Shown piece after piece: positions 9,616 through 22,400 of a stretch of 64,000 nucleotides of DNA. The first letter of the stretch is position 1, and each line of letters starts with the position of its first letter. The DNA lies in NCBI GenBank assembly GCA_964023275.1, contig OZ029928.1, positions 248,001 through 312,000 on the forward strand. Reading direction: 5' to 3'. Source of the DNA: Norana najaformis (taxonomy: Eukaryota; Annelida; Clitellata; Crassiclitellata; Hormogastridae). A program made the translations under genes and the position numbers. A model generated the notes under the pieces. The model saw only the letters and a program-made list of their open reading frames with translations, searched no databases and was not told the DNA's origin.

Positions 9616-10070
9616 TCGTTTTGCTACCACTTTGTTATTACAGCTCAAGTGAAATCCAAGGCAGAGGATTCCAGACAACGATCGAAGAAGAAATGAAAAT
9701 ACTATGGTGAAGACTGTGACGGAAGAAAGAGGTTTCGAATTGAAGTTAAGTTACAGGCTGAATGCCAAAAAGAATAACATTTTGCACCGAAAAGAACCAC
9801 TATAAAACTACCGAAAATTCTAAACTGCGGAGTGGTATGAGACAATGAACGACACTGGAATGCTTTGTTGCACGCAAAAAGTCGGTTTCGGCGAAAATCC
9901 TACAACTGGTATGTACAGTAGATTACCGTATGCTTCAATGCTATATAACAATTTCTGCTTTTATACGACTCACGAAGATTCGAATCTGGTGAGTATTTTT
10001 TGTTAAACGACAAGTGTTAAAATCCGCGCACCTACTGAGTCTCCTACCATCTTGTTCTAAACGCTCTGTA
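9616..10070 (-). repeat. Duplicated 5' flank of exon A
   Basis: Matches 23737-24170, with shared blocks such as GAAGACTGTG, GACAATGAACGACAC and AATCCGCGCACCT. The duplication therefore includes the presumed promoter/5' UTR side of the jelly-roll exon. Confidence 0.6.
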
Positions 10071-10420
10071 CATAGCGCCTATTTATTTATTTACTTAAAG
10101 CATTTACACGCACGCAATGTCAGTACATCTGAATCTGAGGCGCGGATGCATATTCGCTAGGGGCCAAGATGGTATCATGCAAAAGCCAGGGTGAAGTAGT
10201 TAGTCTTAAGAAGTGATTTAAAAGATCATAGCGAGTTTGCAAGTCGGGCCTTTTATGTTAGACGATTCCAAATGTGAGGAGCACAGCAGGTAAAAGCAGT
10301 TGATCCTGCAATTGTCCTGAACATAGGGTTCTTGCAAGAAACTAGTATAAGAAGAACGCGGGAAACTTGGAGGGCGATATGGAGTCAGCAAAGTATTAAG
10401 ATATGATGGAAGGCCAGTCT
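10071..10420. other. Intergenic, nothing recognised
   Basis: Only short overlapping frames without domain signal. Confidence 0.3.
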
Positions 10421-11860
10421 GCAACACAGGCACAGTTCTGTGTCCCCGAGTTGCCTTGTTCGATACTAAACCAAAGAACCTTTGGCACTGCACAAACCTC
10501 TTTGCTGGGATGGTCTTATTAGCTTAAAATTGATCTCTTCTGCTTCTCCTTCTTTATAATGTTGTTGATCCCGGTTTTATGTGAAAACTCTTTGTTTCTC
10601 TTCCCCATTTGCATCACCGAGCATTTTTCCAAATTGAAAAGAATCTGCCAGTCTTGGAAAACATTTTGTACCTCGTCCCTCTTGGATCATCATGTAGTTA
10701 TCACTATCTCCAGAGCCTTCTCAATTCCACAGTTTCTTCTATCATTGCTTTCCTATCTTAGATTATAGAGAAAATCGTCCACATTTACCCCTACTCTTAC
10801 CTGTTTGTTAGCAACCTACTTCCACTTCACCATTCAGGCCTTAGGTGATTATGTTCCACGAAAACAACGACCCTGAGACCTAATCTACAGAGACCTAATC
10901 TTGACTGATGGCAAGTGGTATGTAACCGCCTTAAGAATCCTTGATGATATCTCTGCAGCATTTGACTCTCATCAGTCCTGTGCTCTTTGGTTTCCCACTA
11001 GTTTCAGTCTCTGGGCTTCTGCTGTACGTCCTCTATAACTGCAATGTAAGCCACTGCCTTCTCGCAATGGCATAGAAATCCACTTTTATGTCGAAGATTT
11101 CCCAACTCTTTGTGCATCGCTGGCTTAATAAGATTGCAGATGCTAACTATTTGAACTCAACCTTAACCCTGACCAATCTGAGCTCATTTAGTTTCACAGT
11201 TTCTCTAAGTTTATACAGTGCACTGAGCTCTCAATCTTTACTTCTTCATGTTTATTATCCCATGTTCTAATGATCGAGATTTTCGAGTCATGCTTGACTG
11301 ATCACTTTCTTTGAAACTCCAAATGGCTACAACTTCTCGAACATGCTTGTTTCATATTAGAAGGATCCGACAGCTTCGGTTTCGCTCTACTCTAGATGCA
11401 ACATCGCTGAAAACACTGATACACACAGCCCTGTTCCGACAAGACTCGCCTCTTGCAACCCTATACTCTAAGGTCTCTCCGACGCCACAATGTTTCCTCT
11501 AGCTACAGCCCTCTAACTGCACGACTGTGTCTTGGACTTTCTTACCGCGAACGCCTGGTCTGTTATCTAAACTGGCTTCTTTCATTCTTGCATATATCCC
11601 CTTCTATGCACTTGCTTCCTGATTTTTAGCGTGTATCTCCTTCAAACTGGCACTCCTATGCTCAATGCACATGCGAGTCATCTTTCATCCAACTTGCTAT
11701 CATCCATCTTGTAACTTTATCTTCGATCAGCATTATCTGAAAATGGTGTTTTTCCTGGTACACGTGCTGTCTTTGGCCATCGTTCATTCACAATTGGTTT
11801 TCCCTCAAGCTGGAACTCTCTACCTCCTCACCTGCGCAACTGTGTTATAGATACTATTTT
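10421..11860 (+). mobile_element. L2/CR1-like LINE, heavily decayed
   Basis: Short frames in LINE order: DISAAFDS near 10945, LNPDQSEL near 11165, FHIRRIRQLRFRSTLDATSL near 11345-11405, SSWNSLPPHLRNCV near 11805-11850. These match parts of L2/CR1 reverse transcriptase and its C-terminal region. Many frameshifts and stops. Confidence 0.55.
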
Positions 11861-11934
11861 TTGGTAAACTGAAAAAAATACCTTTTTAAGTCTGCGTTTG
11901 GTTCTTAATGTTTCTTATTCCTCGGCTAAATGTG

Positions 11935-11990
11935 CACTTGTATGTGTGTATGTATGTATGCATGTATGTTTGCAGGTGTGTATGTATTTA
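11935..11990 (+). repeat. TATG/TGTA microsatellite
   Basis: Imperfect GTATGTATGTATGCATG array. Confidence 0.8.
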
Positions 11991-12194
11991 TCAAAATAAT
12001 TAATGTAGCGTCTTTTAAACTTCACACAGGCGTTATCTACACTAGCCTAAATGGTGCTAATGTCATTAAAAACAAAATTTCCGTATTTATCAAGCAGCGT
12101 TCAGATAACTAGAATTGTAACCTGTAGTAGACTCATCCGGTCATAAAACCTTTGCTCTAAATATGTTCTTACATGAATTCTTCATTTTCTAGTA

Positions 12195-13890
12195 GACATA
12201 GGGCTAGGGCATTCTCCGAAAACGACACGCACCGTCAGTGTGAGAAATGGGCAAGGGACGGCTAGGGCGTTCCCCGTAAGCGACGAATTTAGAATCAAAA
12301 TGGCCACCTGGACCGTGGGAAGCCTCACGGGAAGGTCTAGAGAGATCGTCGACGTAATGCAGAGAAGAGCAGTAAACATTCTGTGTCTTTAGGAGAGTAG
12401 GTGGGCAGGACAGGGAGCTAAAGAACTGGGAGATGTATATGAGTTGTATAATGGAGGTAAAGTTAAGCGAAATGGAGAAAGAGTGATACTAGATCCGGAG
12501 ATTAAACAGAAGGTGGTTAAGACACATATTCAATGTGGTCTTCGGTTCGCACCACAGGTCGGATGTGCGCAGGAGGAAAAGGACACTTTCCTTGAAGATA
12601 TGGAAGCAATGATCAAAATATCCTAAGCACAGAGCATATAATGCTAGGAGCGGATATGAATGGACATGTGGGAACGGATGCTGCAGGTTATGAAGGAGTA
12701 CACGGAGGACAAGGTTGTGGAGATAGAAATGAGGAAGGAGAAAGATTCCTAGAGATGGCACAGGGATTGAATTTATCTAATACATACTTCAAGAAATTGG
12801 AAGAACATAGAATAACATACCGCAGTGGAGGATGTGCTAGCCAGTTCGATTACCTGTTGGTGAGACGTGAGGATAGGAAAAAACATGCGAGATTGCAAGG
12901 TATACCGAGAGAGGCCAGTAGTCAGCCAGCATAGAGTCATGGTCGTGAATATACAAGTGCAGATTCGGCACCAGAAAAGAAAGATCAAACAAAAAGAACT
13001 TGTCAGAACATGGAAACCATAGGGAGATAAAAGAGACACCTACAGACTGGAAGTGCAAACACGGCTTGCTGATACAGAAGAAGCAACGTGGGATAAATTG
13101 AAAACAAGTATGCTTGAGGCAGCACAGAAGATATGGGGCACGACAAGAGGTCAGAAGAGACAAGAACGAGAAAGCTGGTGGTGGACGGAGGAGGTACAGA
13201 CAGCGGTAAAGAATAAGAAGGCTGCCTTTAAAAAGTGGCAGGCGGACCAGCAAGATGATACCCTAAAAGCATCATACAAGATAACGTGTAAGGAAGCAAA
13301 GAAGGCTGTAGCAATAGCCAAAAACCAGGCATTACATCATGTATAAGAAAAGAACTTAACACCGAAGAAGGAGAGGCAAAGATATGTAAAATAGCAAAAG
13401 CAAGACAAAGAAGTAAACACGATGAGCAATCAGCGAATATAATTAAAGATAAGGACGGTAAGATGCTAACTGAGAAGGATGCTATCAGAGTCAGATGGAA
13501 GACGTACTTTGATGATCTGCTAAATGAAGAAAATCCAAGGCAGCCGCTAGAGAAAGCGATTCCTGTGGCAGGACCGGAACATGAAATTACTCGCAAAGAG
13601 ATCGAGATAGCAATTGAAAAGATGAAAAACAACAAAGCTCCGGGACGGACCATCGGGAATGACCGCCGAAATGTTTAAAGCACTAGGACATGATGGCATC
13701 GAATGGCTATACATCATTTTAAACGACTTTATGAAACAAGAAAGGTTGCCACAAGATCTGAAAGAAAGTGAAATTGTAGCAATATATAAACAAAAAGGAG
13801 ACGTACTGGAATGTAGTAATTACAGAGGAATTAAGCTGCTGCAAATTGGACTGAATGCTAATCAAGAAAACGCGCGCCTTCAGAGATAAC
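12195..13890 (+). mobile_element. Second RTE-like LINE, 5' half only, decayed
   Basis: Reads through an APE endonuclease start (IKMATWTVGSLTGRSREIVD near 12295-12350; LGADMNGHVGTDAAGYEGVHG from 12645; GDRNEEGERFLEMAQGLNL; QFDYLLVRREDR), a linker (ESWWWTEEVQTAVKNKKAAF), then the start of reverse transcriptase (IRVRWKTYFDDLLNEENPR; MKNNKAPG; VIAIYKQKGDV-type SNYRGIKLL). It is a different lineage from the 2954-5288 element. At least three frame changes occur, and the element ends before the catalytic YADD region. The 5' end carries two copies of a GGCTAGGGC(A/G)TTC block (12205-12283). Confidence 0.7.
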
Positions 13891-13894
13891 ATCC

Positions 13895-14290
13895 TTCTAT
13901 GGGGATGTGTGCGTGGAACTGGCAAATCTGTACTCGCCTGGTTTGACTTTCTTGTAATCTCCTAGTGTTCTGATCTGTCACTCTCTTTTTTCTCGTCTTT
14001 GCTTTCTTCGCCTTCTACTGTTCACGATCTTAGAGTTTTGCTTGACTCATTATTTTCTCTGAAATCCAAATGGCTGCAACTTCTCCGACATGCTTATTTC
14101 GCTTCAGAAGGATTAGACAGCTTCGGTTTCACTCTAATCTAGATTCAGCAACACTAATAGGCCCTATATCGAAAGCACAGCCTTATTCTGACAAGACTCG
14201 ACTTCTGCAACTCTGTACGTTAGGGTCTTCATTACTACACACTGCTTCATCTAACTATAGTCATGCACCAGACTGCACGACTTAGATCTC
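13895..14290 (+). mobile_element. L2-like LINE fragment
   Basis: Frames read STVHDLRVLLDSLFSLKSKW, then MAATSPTCLFRFRRIRQLRF, homologous to the piece at 11311-11405 and typical of the region after the L2 reverse transcriptase core. Decayed. Confidence 0.55.
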
Positions 14291-14299
14291 TTACCGAAA

Positions 14300-15790
14300 T
14301 CATATGACAGAGATGAGAAGACAACGAAGCTCGGCAGAAGAGACGGAATTCTGTGCATGTGAGGTTGTACTTTTAACAGCTTGAATCTGATTCATAATCT
14401 AAGAGCATTGAAGAAGAGTCAGACGGAGATAAGAAAACCTCTGGTAAAGTCACCTTCTCACCATCAAAATGAGACCACGATGACATCATGTGTCTCTGAC
14501 TTGTTTCATAATGCCAGTTTTTTTTGGGCTAAGTGCCGGCCAGTCTTTGACTTGATGTCAGTTCCTTGAACATCAACATGACCTTGTTCATCAACCGAGT
14601 TCACAACATCGAGCAACCACAATGTCCCATAAGACGAGGTCAGAGTCTTTGCTTTAGTCTCATAATGGTATGGCAAACTCATACAGGAACTTCTGAATAG
14701 CATTTCGATCAGCTTCCAGTCCTCATCTCGATAGTTCTCAGCCAGATAATTAATAATCTAGTTATTTTTTTCAATTCTGCCCTTATAATATATAATATCG
14801 GCTGTTTTGTTCTAATCAGATCATTCTAATCTAGCAGAAACTAGCATGCGGCTAACGGACTCAAAATCGAAGACATTTATTGTGAGGCGAGATTGAAATA
14901 GCTCATAATGGAACCTTCGCAGTGTAACAGTGACTGACGAAAACCCTAAACATCACCACATAATTCCTGTTCTCATAAATCTTCATTGGCTTTAAACATC
15001 CAAACGAATAGAACATGAAACCTCTCACTAACTTCCATTTCACCATTCTCCCAGCCATCGTGTCTTCGCCATTTATTACAAACACTCTCATTATCGGAAC
15101 GTCTCCATCTTTCTGTCATCTCATTTTCAAATTCTGCAATCGCTTGATAGCTGCAGCTTCTCCACCTCTTTGGATTAAACAACTGTCTAACCCATGCAAC
15201 CAGCTCACCAACTCTCCTGGTTTTATCTTGCATTCAAATTGAAAACACTACTTTACAAAATCCAATCTTGAATCCTCCTCTACGCCAATCCAGTTCCAAA
15301 TACCACCCGCGTATAGGCATATGCCCATCTCTCTACCTGACATATGAATTTGACTAGGAACTCAATCTGACCTTATCTGCCTCACTGATTTTGCTTTTGA
15401 CGCAGCATCTGTGAATATGATGGGTCCCACAACTTAGCTTTTAGTTAACCTCCTTAGGGTTGGCCATATCGTTCGGCTTGAAACGGGAGAGGTTACTGTA
15501 TGGGAACACTGAGCAAGTCTTTTACGCACAGTTGCTCGACGCAATCAAAGCGTTGTCGTATGGTCGTGTGTGCACTTCTGAGTTTTGGGAGGAGGGCAAT
15601 ATCAAATAGAGTTGTATCTGTATGTGTGTATAAATCTATACAAGATGCTTTAAAACGTAGTAGTTCCAATGGAATGAAGACGTTCTCCGTTGTGAAACCC
15701 TTTCACTATAATCGTAGTCGAACATTTAGTGAACTAAACTTTTATAATAAGGGAAAAACGAGATTTTAACCGACGATTCCCCGTTATGAA
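14300..15790. repeat. Segmental duplication unit X
   Basis: Matches 25680-27700 in order over most of its length, for example TTGACTTGATGTCA / TTGCTTGATGTCA, a GCTGATC(G/A)-CTTCCAGTCCTC block, CATCGTGTCTTCG, and the end block around 15510-15730. On the minus strand 14760-14560 has an open stretch (LAENYRDEDWKLIEMLFRSS) whose partner in X' reads RAEDYRVEDWELISTFQGSQ, so an old exon may be included. Function not recognised. Confidence 0.55.
15506..15556 (+). repeat. L2/MIR-tail-like repeat core, copy 2
   Basis: GAGCAAGTCTTTTACGCACA followed by GTTGCTC, with the terminal GAGCAA/TTGCTC pairing kept. Confidence 0.5.
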
Positions 15791-16640
15791 ATGCAGCAGC
15801 ATAAGTTTCATGACGTTTGCTGTGTTCTCTTTTGTGATTTCAATATTTTCCGCTTAAACTAAAAATAGAGTAAAAACAACTCAACCTAACTTCACAGCAC
15901 TTCTGTATCATTTGTCATATCAGTTAAGCCGCTCTAAATGTCAGTTTGCGTATTTATCACAGCTCGTACTTCCGTATATGTATCGTATAATTTTCTCAAT
16001 AACTCCTTTTCTTCCTGATAAAAATCGTGCACTAACGCAGAAACCTATTTCTTAGTAATGAATGCCGTGATCCGAAATATGGCTTGTAAGGTGCTTGAAT
16101 ATGCATGTGAAAGCCTTTGATATAAATCGTGCTCAAGTGAACACACACATAAGCCTAAAATTGAAGTCGGCGCTTATTACTTTGCTTAGTTTTCATGCTT
16201 AGGTTTCCCCTAATATTTGAGGAGCATCCTGGGTTGACACACTTAGATCACAACTTTTTTACAAAAGTATAGTTTACATAATATGGGCCTTGAATTTGTT
16301 AAGATGAGGATATCAGCTTGTTCCTGATTTTCTGTCTGCCTTCATATATGTAAGTTTGAGGTAAGATGAAGTAACGTAAAGATAAATAAGATAAGGTTCT
16401 GGCAGGTATTGCATGGTATGATATGATAAAGTAACGTTAGACTATGTAGGATAAGGTAAGAAGTGTTCTAGAAGAGTCGGCCACGCGACCTGCAACAAGA
16501 GTTTCACGACCTTTCATTTTGTAATTGGACTACAGATGATTATGTCGTCGTATTAAAATGATTATGTCGTCGTATTAAAATTTTAACACAATTAATACAG
16601 GGCTAGACAGAAACACCAGGATGGTCAAATAAGTTGTGTT
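15791..16640. other. Intergenic, nothing recognised
   Basis: AT-rich. A short direct duplication, ATGATTATGTCGTCGTATTA, occurs twice in tandem at about 16535-16580. Confidence 0.35.
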
Positions 16641-16649
16641 TGAATTGAT

Positions 16650-16813
16650 GAATGGAGGAGAATGGAGGAGGAGTCAGAGCTAGACCGAACAGAGACTGGC
16701 TGGATGACGTCAGAGACTGGAGCGGGACGGACGCGCACAAGCTGAGTCTGGCACAGGACAGAGGGCAGTGGAAATCTACAGTGAAGCATGCGATCGACGC
16801 CAACGGGCAGTGA
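16650..16813 (+). mobile_element. LINE C-terminal fragment
   Basis: GC-richer than its surroundings. One frame reads GVRARPNRDWLDDVRDWSGT and continues to KLSLAQDRGQWKSTV, ending at TGA 16811-16813. The W-L-D-D-V-x-D-W and A-Q-D-R-x-x-W pattern is typical of the C-terminus of LINE endonuclease/reverse transcriptase proteins. Confidence 0.6.
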
Positions 16814-16859
16814 ACCCATGAACCTAAGGAAGAGAAAAACAGTGACAATTTCTTTAGAA

Positions 16860-17365
16860 GCGCTGTGGAAATTCTTAGGCACGTGTTTGCGGTTAAGTCA
16901 ATAACTAGTCGTCGATGTTGAATTAAATTTAGTATATTTCGGTAAACGTTGAATGAAGACTGGAGAAACGGATTGACCACGGATTTTAAATATTTTCCAA
17001 TCACAGTCAGAGACATTCCGCCATTAAGTTGCATTAAATAAATGCTTTGACAATAACGACACACATGCATTGAACACTTATATCGGTTATCGCTTTCGTC
17101 AAGATGCTATATAGTGCGTAATGCTGACGAATGGAACTAAAGCTAAGCCAAGAATTTCATTATTTCGTTGTAATTCTAGGTATTGCGATTATGAGATTCT
17201 GGAAGTTTCCTTACGTTAAAACGAATCTTTTCGGAGTAACGTTTGTGATTTTAGGATTTCCTCAGTGATTAAAGGTTTCGTTGGTGTTCACGATTAAAAA
17301 AACCCGGAGAAAGTTTATGTTTATAGTAAATCTACAGTGAAGCAGCGTTGGAACAACATTTGATC
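16860..17365 (-). pseudogene. Decayed duplicate D' of the TIG exons of gene D
   Basis: 17190-17365 matches gene D exon 2145-2321, keeping the AAC/GTAAGG donor and a GNPKITNVTPKRFV end, but has an internal TGA. About 16890-17030 matches exon 1317-1440 (GGMSLTVIGKYLKSVVNPF), with the acceptor AG and donor GT both lost. It lies beyond the stop of gene B on the same strand. Confidence 0.65.
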
Positions 17366-18084
17366 TAATTTGATCAACTGCACATCACATCAGTGCATTT
17401 TATTTGAAACGTAACCACAATATGATAATGTAATTTTTATTAAATAACAGTAAAACATGCGCTATAGTTTAAACCCTTACCCGGTGGGCTGTACGGCATA
17501 CCTTAGTTGCCTGAGAGAATGGAGGATGGGCTGTTGTGCACGGCGTAATCAGGAAGTAACCTGTGCACAGGGTCTTATTTCAGTCCCTGGGTGACAGAGA
17601 GAGCTAGAGAAGAATTCATGGAGGTCGAAGAATTTTGTTGAATTTTTGTACTAAGTGCAGGTATTAGAATTGGAGGAAGATGACGAAGAGGAGAAGCCCT
17701 TCGTTCCAGTCAGTCTTTGTCTACTAAGTGCAGGTATTAGTAATTTTCATATTACATATTCAACTTACTAATAAAGTTAGTGTGTATGCATGTCGGTTTG
17801 TTATTGAGTGTATATAATTAGATTACATATACACGCTTGTATGCTAATTTTAAGAGTCAAGCCACGAAAACAGACTCAAAAGTTTCAGACTTTTCGGCTA
17901 TATAAAAAATTACATATTCGAAATATTAAATATTAGCGCCACTACTTTTTACCTTTAAATGGCCACCTGCTCATTGCACTCACTCCCAGTGACATCGGTT
18001 GACCGTATTTATCGTTAAACCAGCCGGTCTGCAACCCATATGCATGGGCTGATGTTTCCGAACAGTGAGCCACTTGACACAGAT
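17366..18084. other. Intergenic, short internal repeats only
   Basis: ACTAAGTGCAGGTATTAG occurs twice, at about 17650 and 17723, separated by about 70 bp. No gene recognised. Confidence 0.35.
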
Positions 18085-18570
18085 TCATGCTGGGAGTTAT
18101 ATTATTTCAACCATCATCATTTAAGACTTATACTTCTATTATAAATCTCCAATGCGAAGAAATGTTTCTTAAGACGCGATATTGCGTTGGTCAAACTGCA
18201 GTCTTGGGAAGAAAGTTATTAACGATGGCCACAGGCGTTACGCTGACAGCTTCCTTTTCAGGATGGGATATGATTCAAAATGGGGCTTATATAAAACAAG
18301 GAACTCTAGCCAGCTACAATACTTAAAAACAGTCCTCATTCCGCACACTTATCGTTTTTCAATAAGGTCGTGCGATTGCCTTTCCCTGATCATATTTATC
18401 CCTAGAACTGTTCTTGTGAACTGGGTTGCTAGACCTAGATTTTGGAACCATTTGCTTATCCACCTTATAAGGCTGCCTGTCTGTCATAGTGAATATTGAT
18501 CTGATTGCGATTTGGTTTTGGGGCTCCATCAGTTGATGCTTTGTGCATTAGATATCGGCACGATACAAAT
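18085..18570 (+). mobile_element. L2-like LINE 3' end
   Basis: Frames include RFWNHLLIHLIRLPVC, like the FWNxLP-type C-terminal motif, followed by a tail CCATCAGTTGATGCTTTGTG shared in variants with 5600-5640 and 42780-42825. Confidence 0.45.
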
Positions 18571-19330
18571 AGCAGCAGCATTTCGACAACGGGCAGTAAC
18601 CATTTATTACGGGATAAAAGCTTAACAACGACTTCTTCCTACTCATAAGTACAGCTACAGCTCTTTTTATTTACAAATGATGGTTGAGAATTCGATCGAC
18701 CTCGGCCGTCTCTGCATTTTTCTGTTCCTGTTGATTTCGATTCGAACTGTATGTTTCGCCTTCAGTGAACCACCGAAAATGTAACGCCATGGGACTCAGT
18801 ATGAAACTCCTGGAAACCTCCAGTCACTTACGCAAAAATTGCCTTTGAAGTCAAATGCTGAACATCAGTTCTTTCAAACGCATACCTTCAGTTATCCCCT
18901 AGTTCTAGCAAAACGCAAGGCCTAAAGCTTGCATTGGGGCATCAAATCTCAACTCCTGGGTTTATTTATATTCTTCAAATTATCTTCAAATTTTGCAGGA
19001 TGACTGAATAATTACCTTCATTAAAATTAGATCTCTATTAGCCTCTTCTAATTTTTTCTAAACAAAGGAACATGAGCTTCAGCGATTATTTGATATTTCC
19101 TTAATTTTGATTTGCATCAGAGGCTTCAATTGCTTTAAATTCGACATGTATGCCCTACGCCTAAAGCACACATATAACTATGTTTTCAGTTCTTTCTAGG
19201 CGGAATTCATATCAGACGCTGACTGCATATGCATGCATTGTAGATAAAGTGAAATATGTCCGATAATCCGATAATTGTCCATGTCAATGGCCGAATAAAT
19301 GTTTTTCTTTCTTCAGAAGAAAACGACGAG
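18571..19330 (-). other. 3' flank of gene B
   Basis: No coding signal. On the minus strand AATAAA occurs at 18961-18966 and again near 18604, either of which could serve as a poly(A) signal for gene B. Confidence 0.3.
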
Positions 19331-19497
19331 TCATTTAATCTCAATTTGTTCGTAATCGTCATGTTGTTTAGGGCATAAAATCTTTGAGTTCAGCTTCTCA
19401 TAAGCCTCTCCAGCACCAGGTGAACTTCTGAAAACGCTTTGCTCATCATCCAGAGCAATGTCATTCTGGTATATGTTCGTTCCTCTGCCACTTTGAC
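19331..19497 (-). CDS. Gene B exon 6: cytoplasmic tail with ITAM-like pair
   Basis: Acceptor GCTGTAG, phase 1, stop TGA at 19331-19333. The tail includes TNIYQNDIALDDEQ, GEAYEKLNSK and HDDYEQIEIK. The YxN and paired YxxL/I are established SH2-docking patterns; phosphorylation here is inferred. Confidence 0.8.
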
Positions 19498-22400
19498 CTA
19501 CAGCCATAAAGAAGTGTCATTCGCAGGCCAATATATATATATATATATACCATTTTGTAAACGTATACAAGAATACTTCTAAAGATTTTTGGCAGACGTA
19601 ATCGGTTATGGTCGCGCTTACATCAGCTTCAACCCGAAATAGTGCTTTCAATGAGATATCTCAGTACAGCATGCCATCGCGCTTCCCTGGCTGAGAAATT
19701 AGCTTAAAAGCTTTAAATAGCAATTCTAGCAAAATTAAGTTTTATTATTCAGTATTTTAGAAATAAAGTTTAAAGCATAAAATTAGAGCAACTACGCGAA
19801 CCTACTACATTTTCGAAGTGAAGTCAATTTACCGATTTCTCCTCTTAGTTTCTTATAGAAGATAATATTTTAGAATAGAAGAGTTTAGACTACTCTTACG
19901 TCAGCTTAAATTGTCCATAATAATTCTTCTTCATCAAGTATCTCTGCACAGTATGGTAGATTACCTAACGATATACCTTTGCAGAATGTCGATTACCTTT
20001 ATCTTTGATTGTTTTGTTTCTTGACTGAAGAATCAATAATGCAGATACCAACACTGTGTTGACAAGAACGGAAACTCCGAAGAATACGCCCAATATTATG
20101 AGAGTCGTTGAATCGTTTCCCGTTGAAACTACAAGAGCATATCACTGGCATATTTTCTCAATTTTCAATGAACAACTTATCCTTCGCCTTCTCATCTTGT
20201 CTCTTTAGAATGGTAGCAATTTTATCCCCTGCATATGGGATGAGAACAGAGAAACTATCTTTCAACTCTTTACAAATGTGACCCAACCCTGGGTCAAGTT
20301 TATGACAATGTATATGTGTCGCTTCATTAGGAAACGTACCTGCTGATCTGTGATCTTTGGGTTTAATGCTGCTTAGCAAAGGAAGAGATCGGTGACCTGA
20401 CAGAGTGGAGTGAACTGGACAGTGGTTTTCAAAAGGCCTGACAATTCTGAAGAAAACTTTGTCACTCAACAGCTTTCAACATGCACTTCGTTAAAAAGCC
20501 ATACAGAATTTAGGCATCATTTAGTCGAATAAGATGAAGGGAGGAAATAGTTCGACTAGAAAATCAAATGACCTTCACATCGTTGATCTCCGACATTCGT
20601 GAATCCTTGATAGCAATGACATTCATAGCTTCCTCTAGTGTTAATGCAATTTCCAGAACAGGCGTTGCACTGATTTTCCGGTGGTCCAAGTAGGCATTCG
20701 TCAATATCTAAAGACCCGTGTTCAAATTAAATAACAAAAGTAAGACAAGGCATGTAAAGATATTAATGTAAGGTAATGGCTCAGTTAATGAGTAACTCTT
20801 TGCCAAATGTCAACACACGATATACTAGGGCTGAAGCATCATTCAGACATGATAATGCCGCTGCAATAAAACATGGTTGAAGCGCGTGTGTGTGTGTGTG
20901 TTTGTCTATGGTTCTGGGCATTAATAAAGCGCCTTGTAAGAACCTCACAAAAACAAATGTGCTAGCCTAAACGTTGTTAGTTTATATCAGACAGAAATTG
21001 GGAGTGGCATGTATATCTGACAAGGTACGAAAAGCCAGGTTGAGACGGTACGGTCATGTGATGAGGAGAGAGGAGGAAAACTGCATTAAAAGAATTACGA
21101 CAGCCGAGGTTTACGGACGCCGCAGTCGTGGACGACAAAAGCAGAGATGGGGAGATATGATTCAGCAAGACCTAAAGCTCCTCAGATTGAAGAAAAAAGA
21201 TACTGAAGACAGAAACAAATGGAAAAGAAGGAGGAATCGTGTGGGTGACCCCTCTCCTAGGAGGGATTAATTCCAGCCAGAAGGAAGAAGAAGAAGAAGA
21301 AGAAACGTTGTTAGTTTAGCTGAGAACATGAAGTTCTGTCTAAAGGGATTAATGCCCAAACATCGTTGCAAATGCCGATTAATTAGAATGCTGTTTGAAA
21401 AACGGCTATTTAACCAGGTTAACACTTTAACCGTTTAAATATAGTATATACTAATTTTCCATCTGTTAATAATGTTACATGCAGTAACGACCTGAACGTT
21501 GCACTGGAAACATTCTGCCATCACTAGCACTGAAATAAACTAATAAGCAACACTAACCTTCGCATGCTTGAGTGTCGACAGTATGGTAACCTTGGTGACA
21601 AGAACAATTGTAGCTCCCAGGTAAATTAACGCAGTTTCCCGTTGCTGATCCGCATTTGTTAATGGGATCACCAAATGCACATTCATCTACGTCTTCAATA
21701 AAATTCGGCAAGAATTAACATGCATTAGCCAGGCTTTGCACTTAGTGCAGTCACTGATAAAGTGATAAAATGGTGTGCTTGCTAGTGAGATAATTAAATT
21801 ATTATGCCCTAAATTATTAACGTTGATCATGAGCTGTTACTTAATAGAAGCATACGGAAGATACCGAGCTAAGTCTGTGACACCAGTCAGGTTTCGGCCT
21901 TCATTTCATTTCTTAGATAAATTACAAATTGACATGACAACTTATTTCGCAAAATTTGTTCGGGTCTTAGAATTAGAGCCAATTAGAGGCTGATTTCTAT
22001 ATTTAGGGAGTTACCGGTGCTTTCTGTACATTCTCTTACAATTTGAAACAAATGCATCACTGGTCTTTTAGTCCCAAAACTTGAAAAGTTAACTTACTGA
22101 CCTTCGCATCTTTTACTTCCAGCATTTACATAACCTTCGTAGCAACTGCAGTTGTAACTTCCCAAAAAGTTGATACATTTTCCCATCGATGAATCACATT
22201 CGTTGTCTGGAGGACCAAGGACGCATTCGTTTGTATCTACAATAACATTTATCTTAGAACTGAACTGATTAGAAACCCATTGTCATCTTATCATGTTGCC
22301 TGTCGTTCAGGGTTCTGTCCTCGGGTCTCTCCTTTTTTCAATCTTCATTCTGAAAATCTTGCTTTTACCACATCAGGACATTTTGCCCACTCATTGATGA

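Noticed and set aside
20158..20469. Open frame of 103 codons between EGF 3 and the TM exon of gene B
   Set aside because: No donor in the required phase, and EGF 3 joins the TM exon directly in frame.
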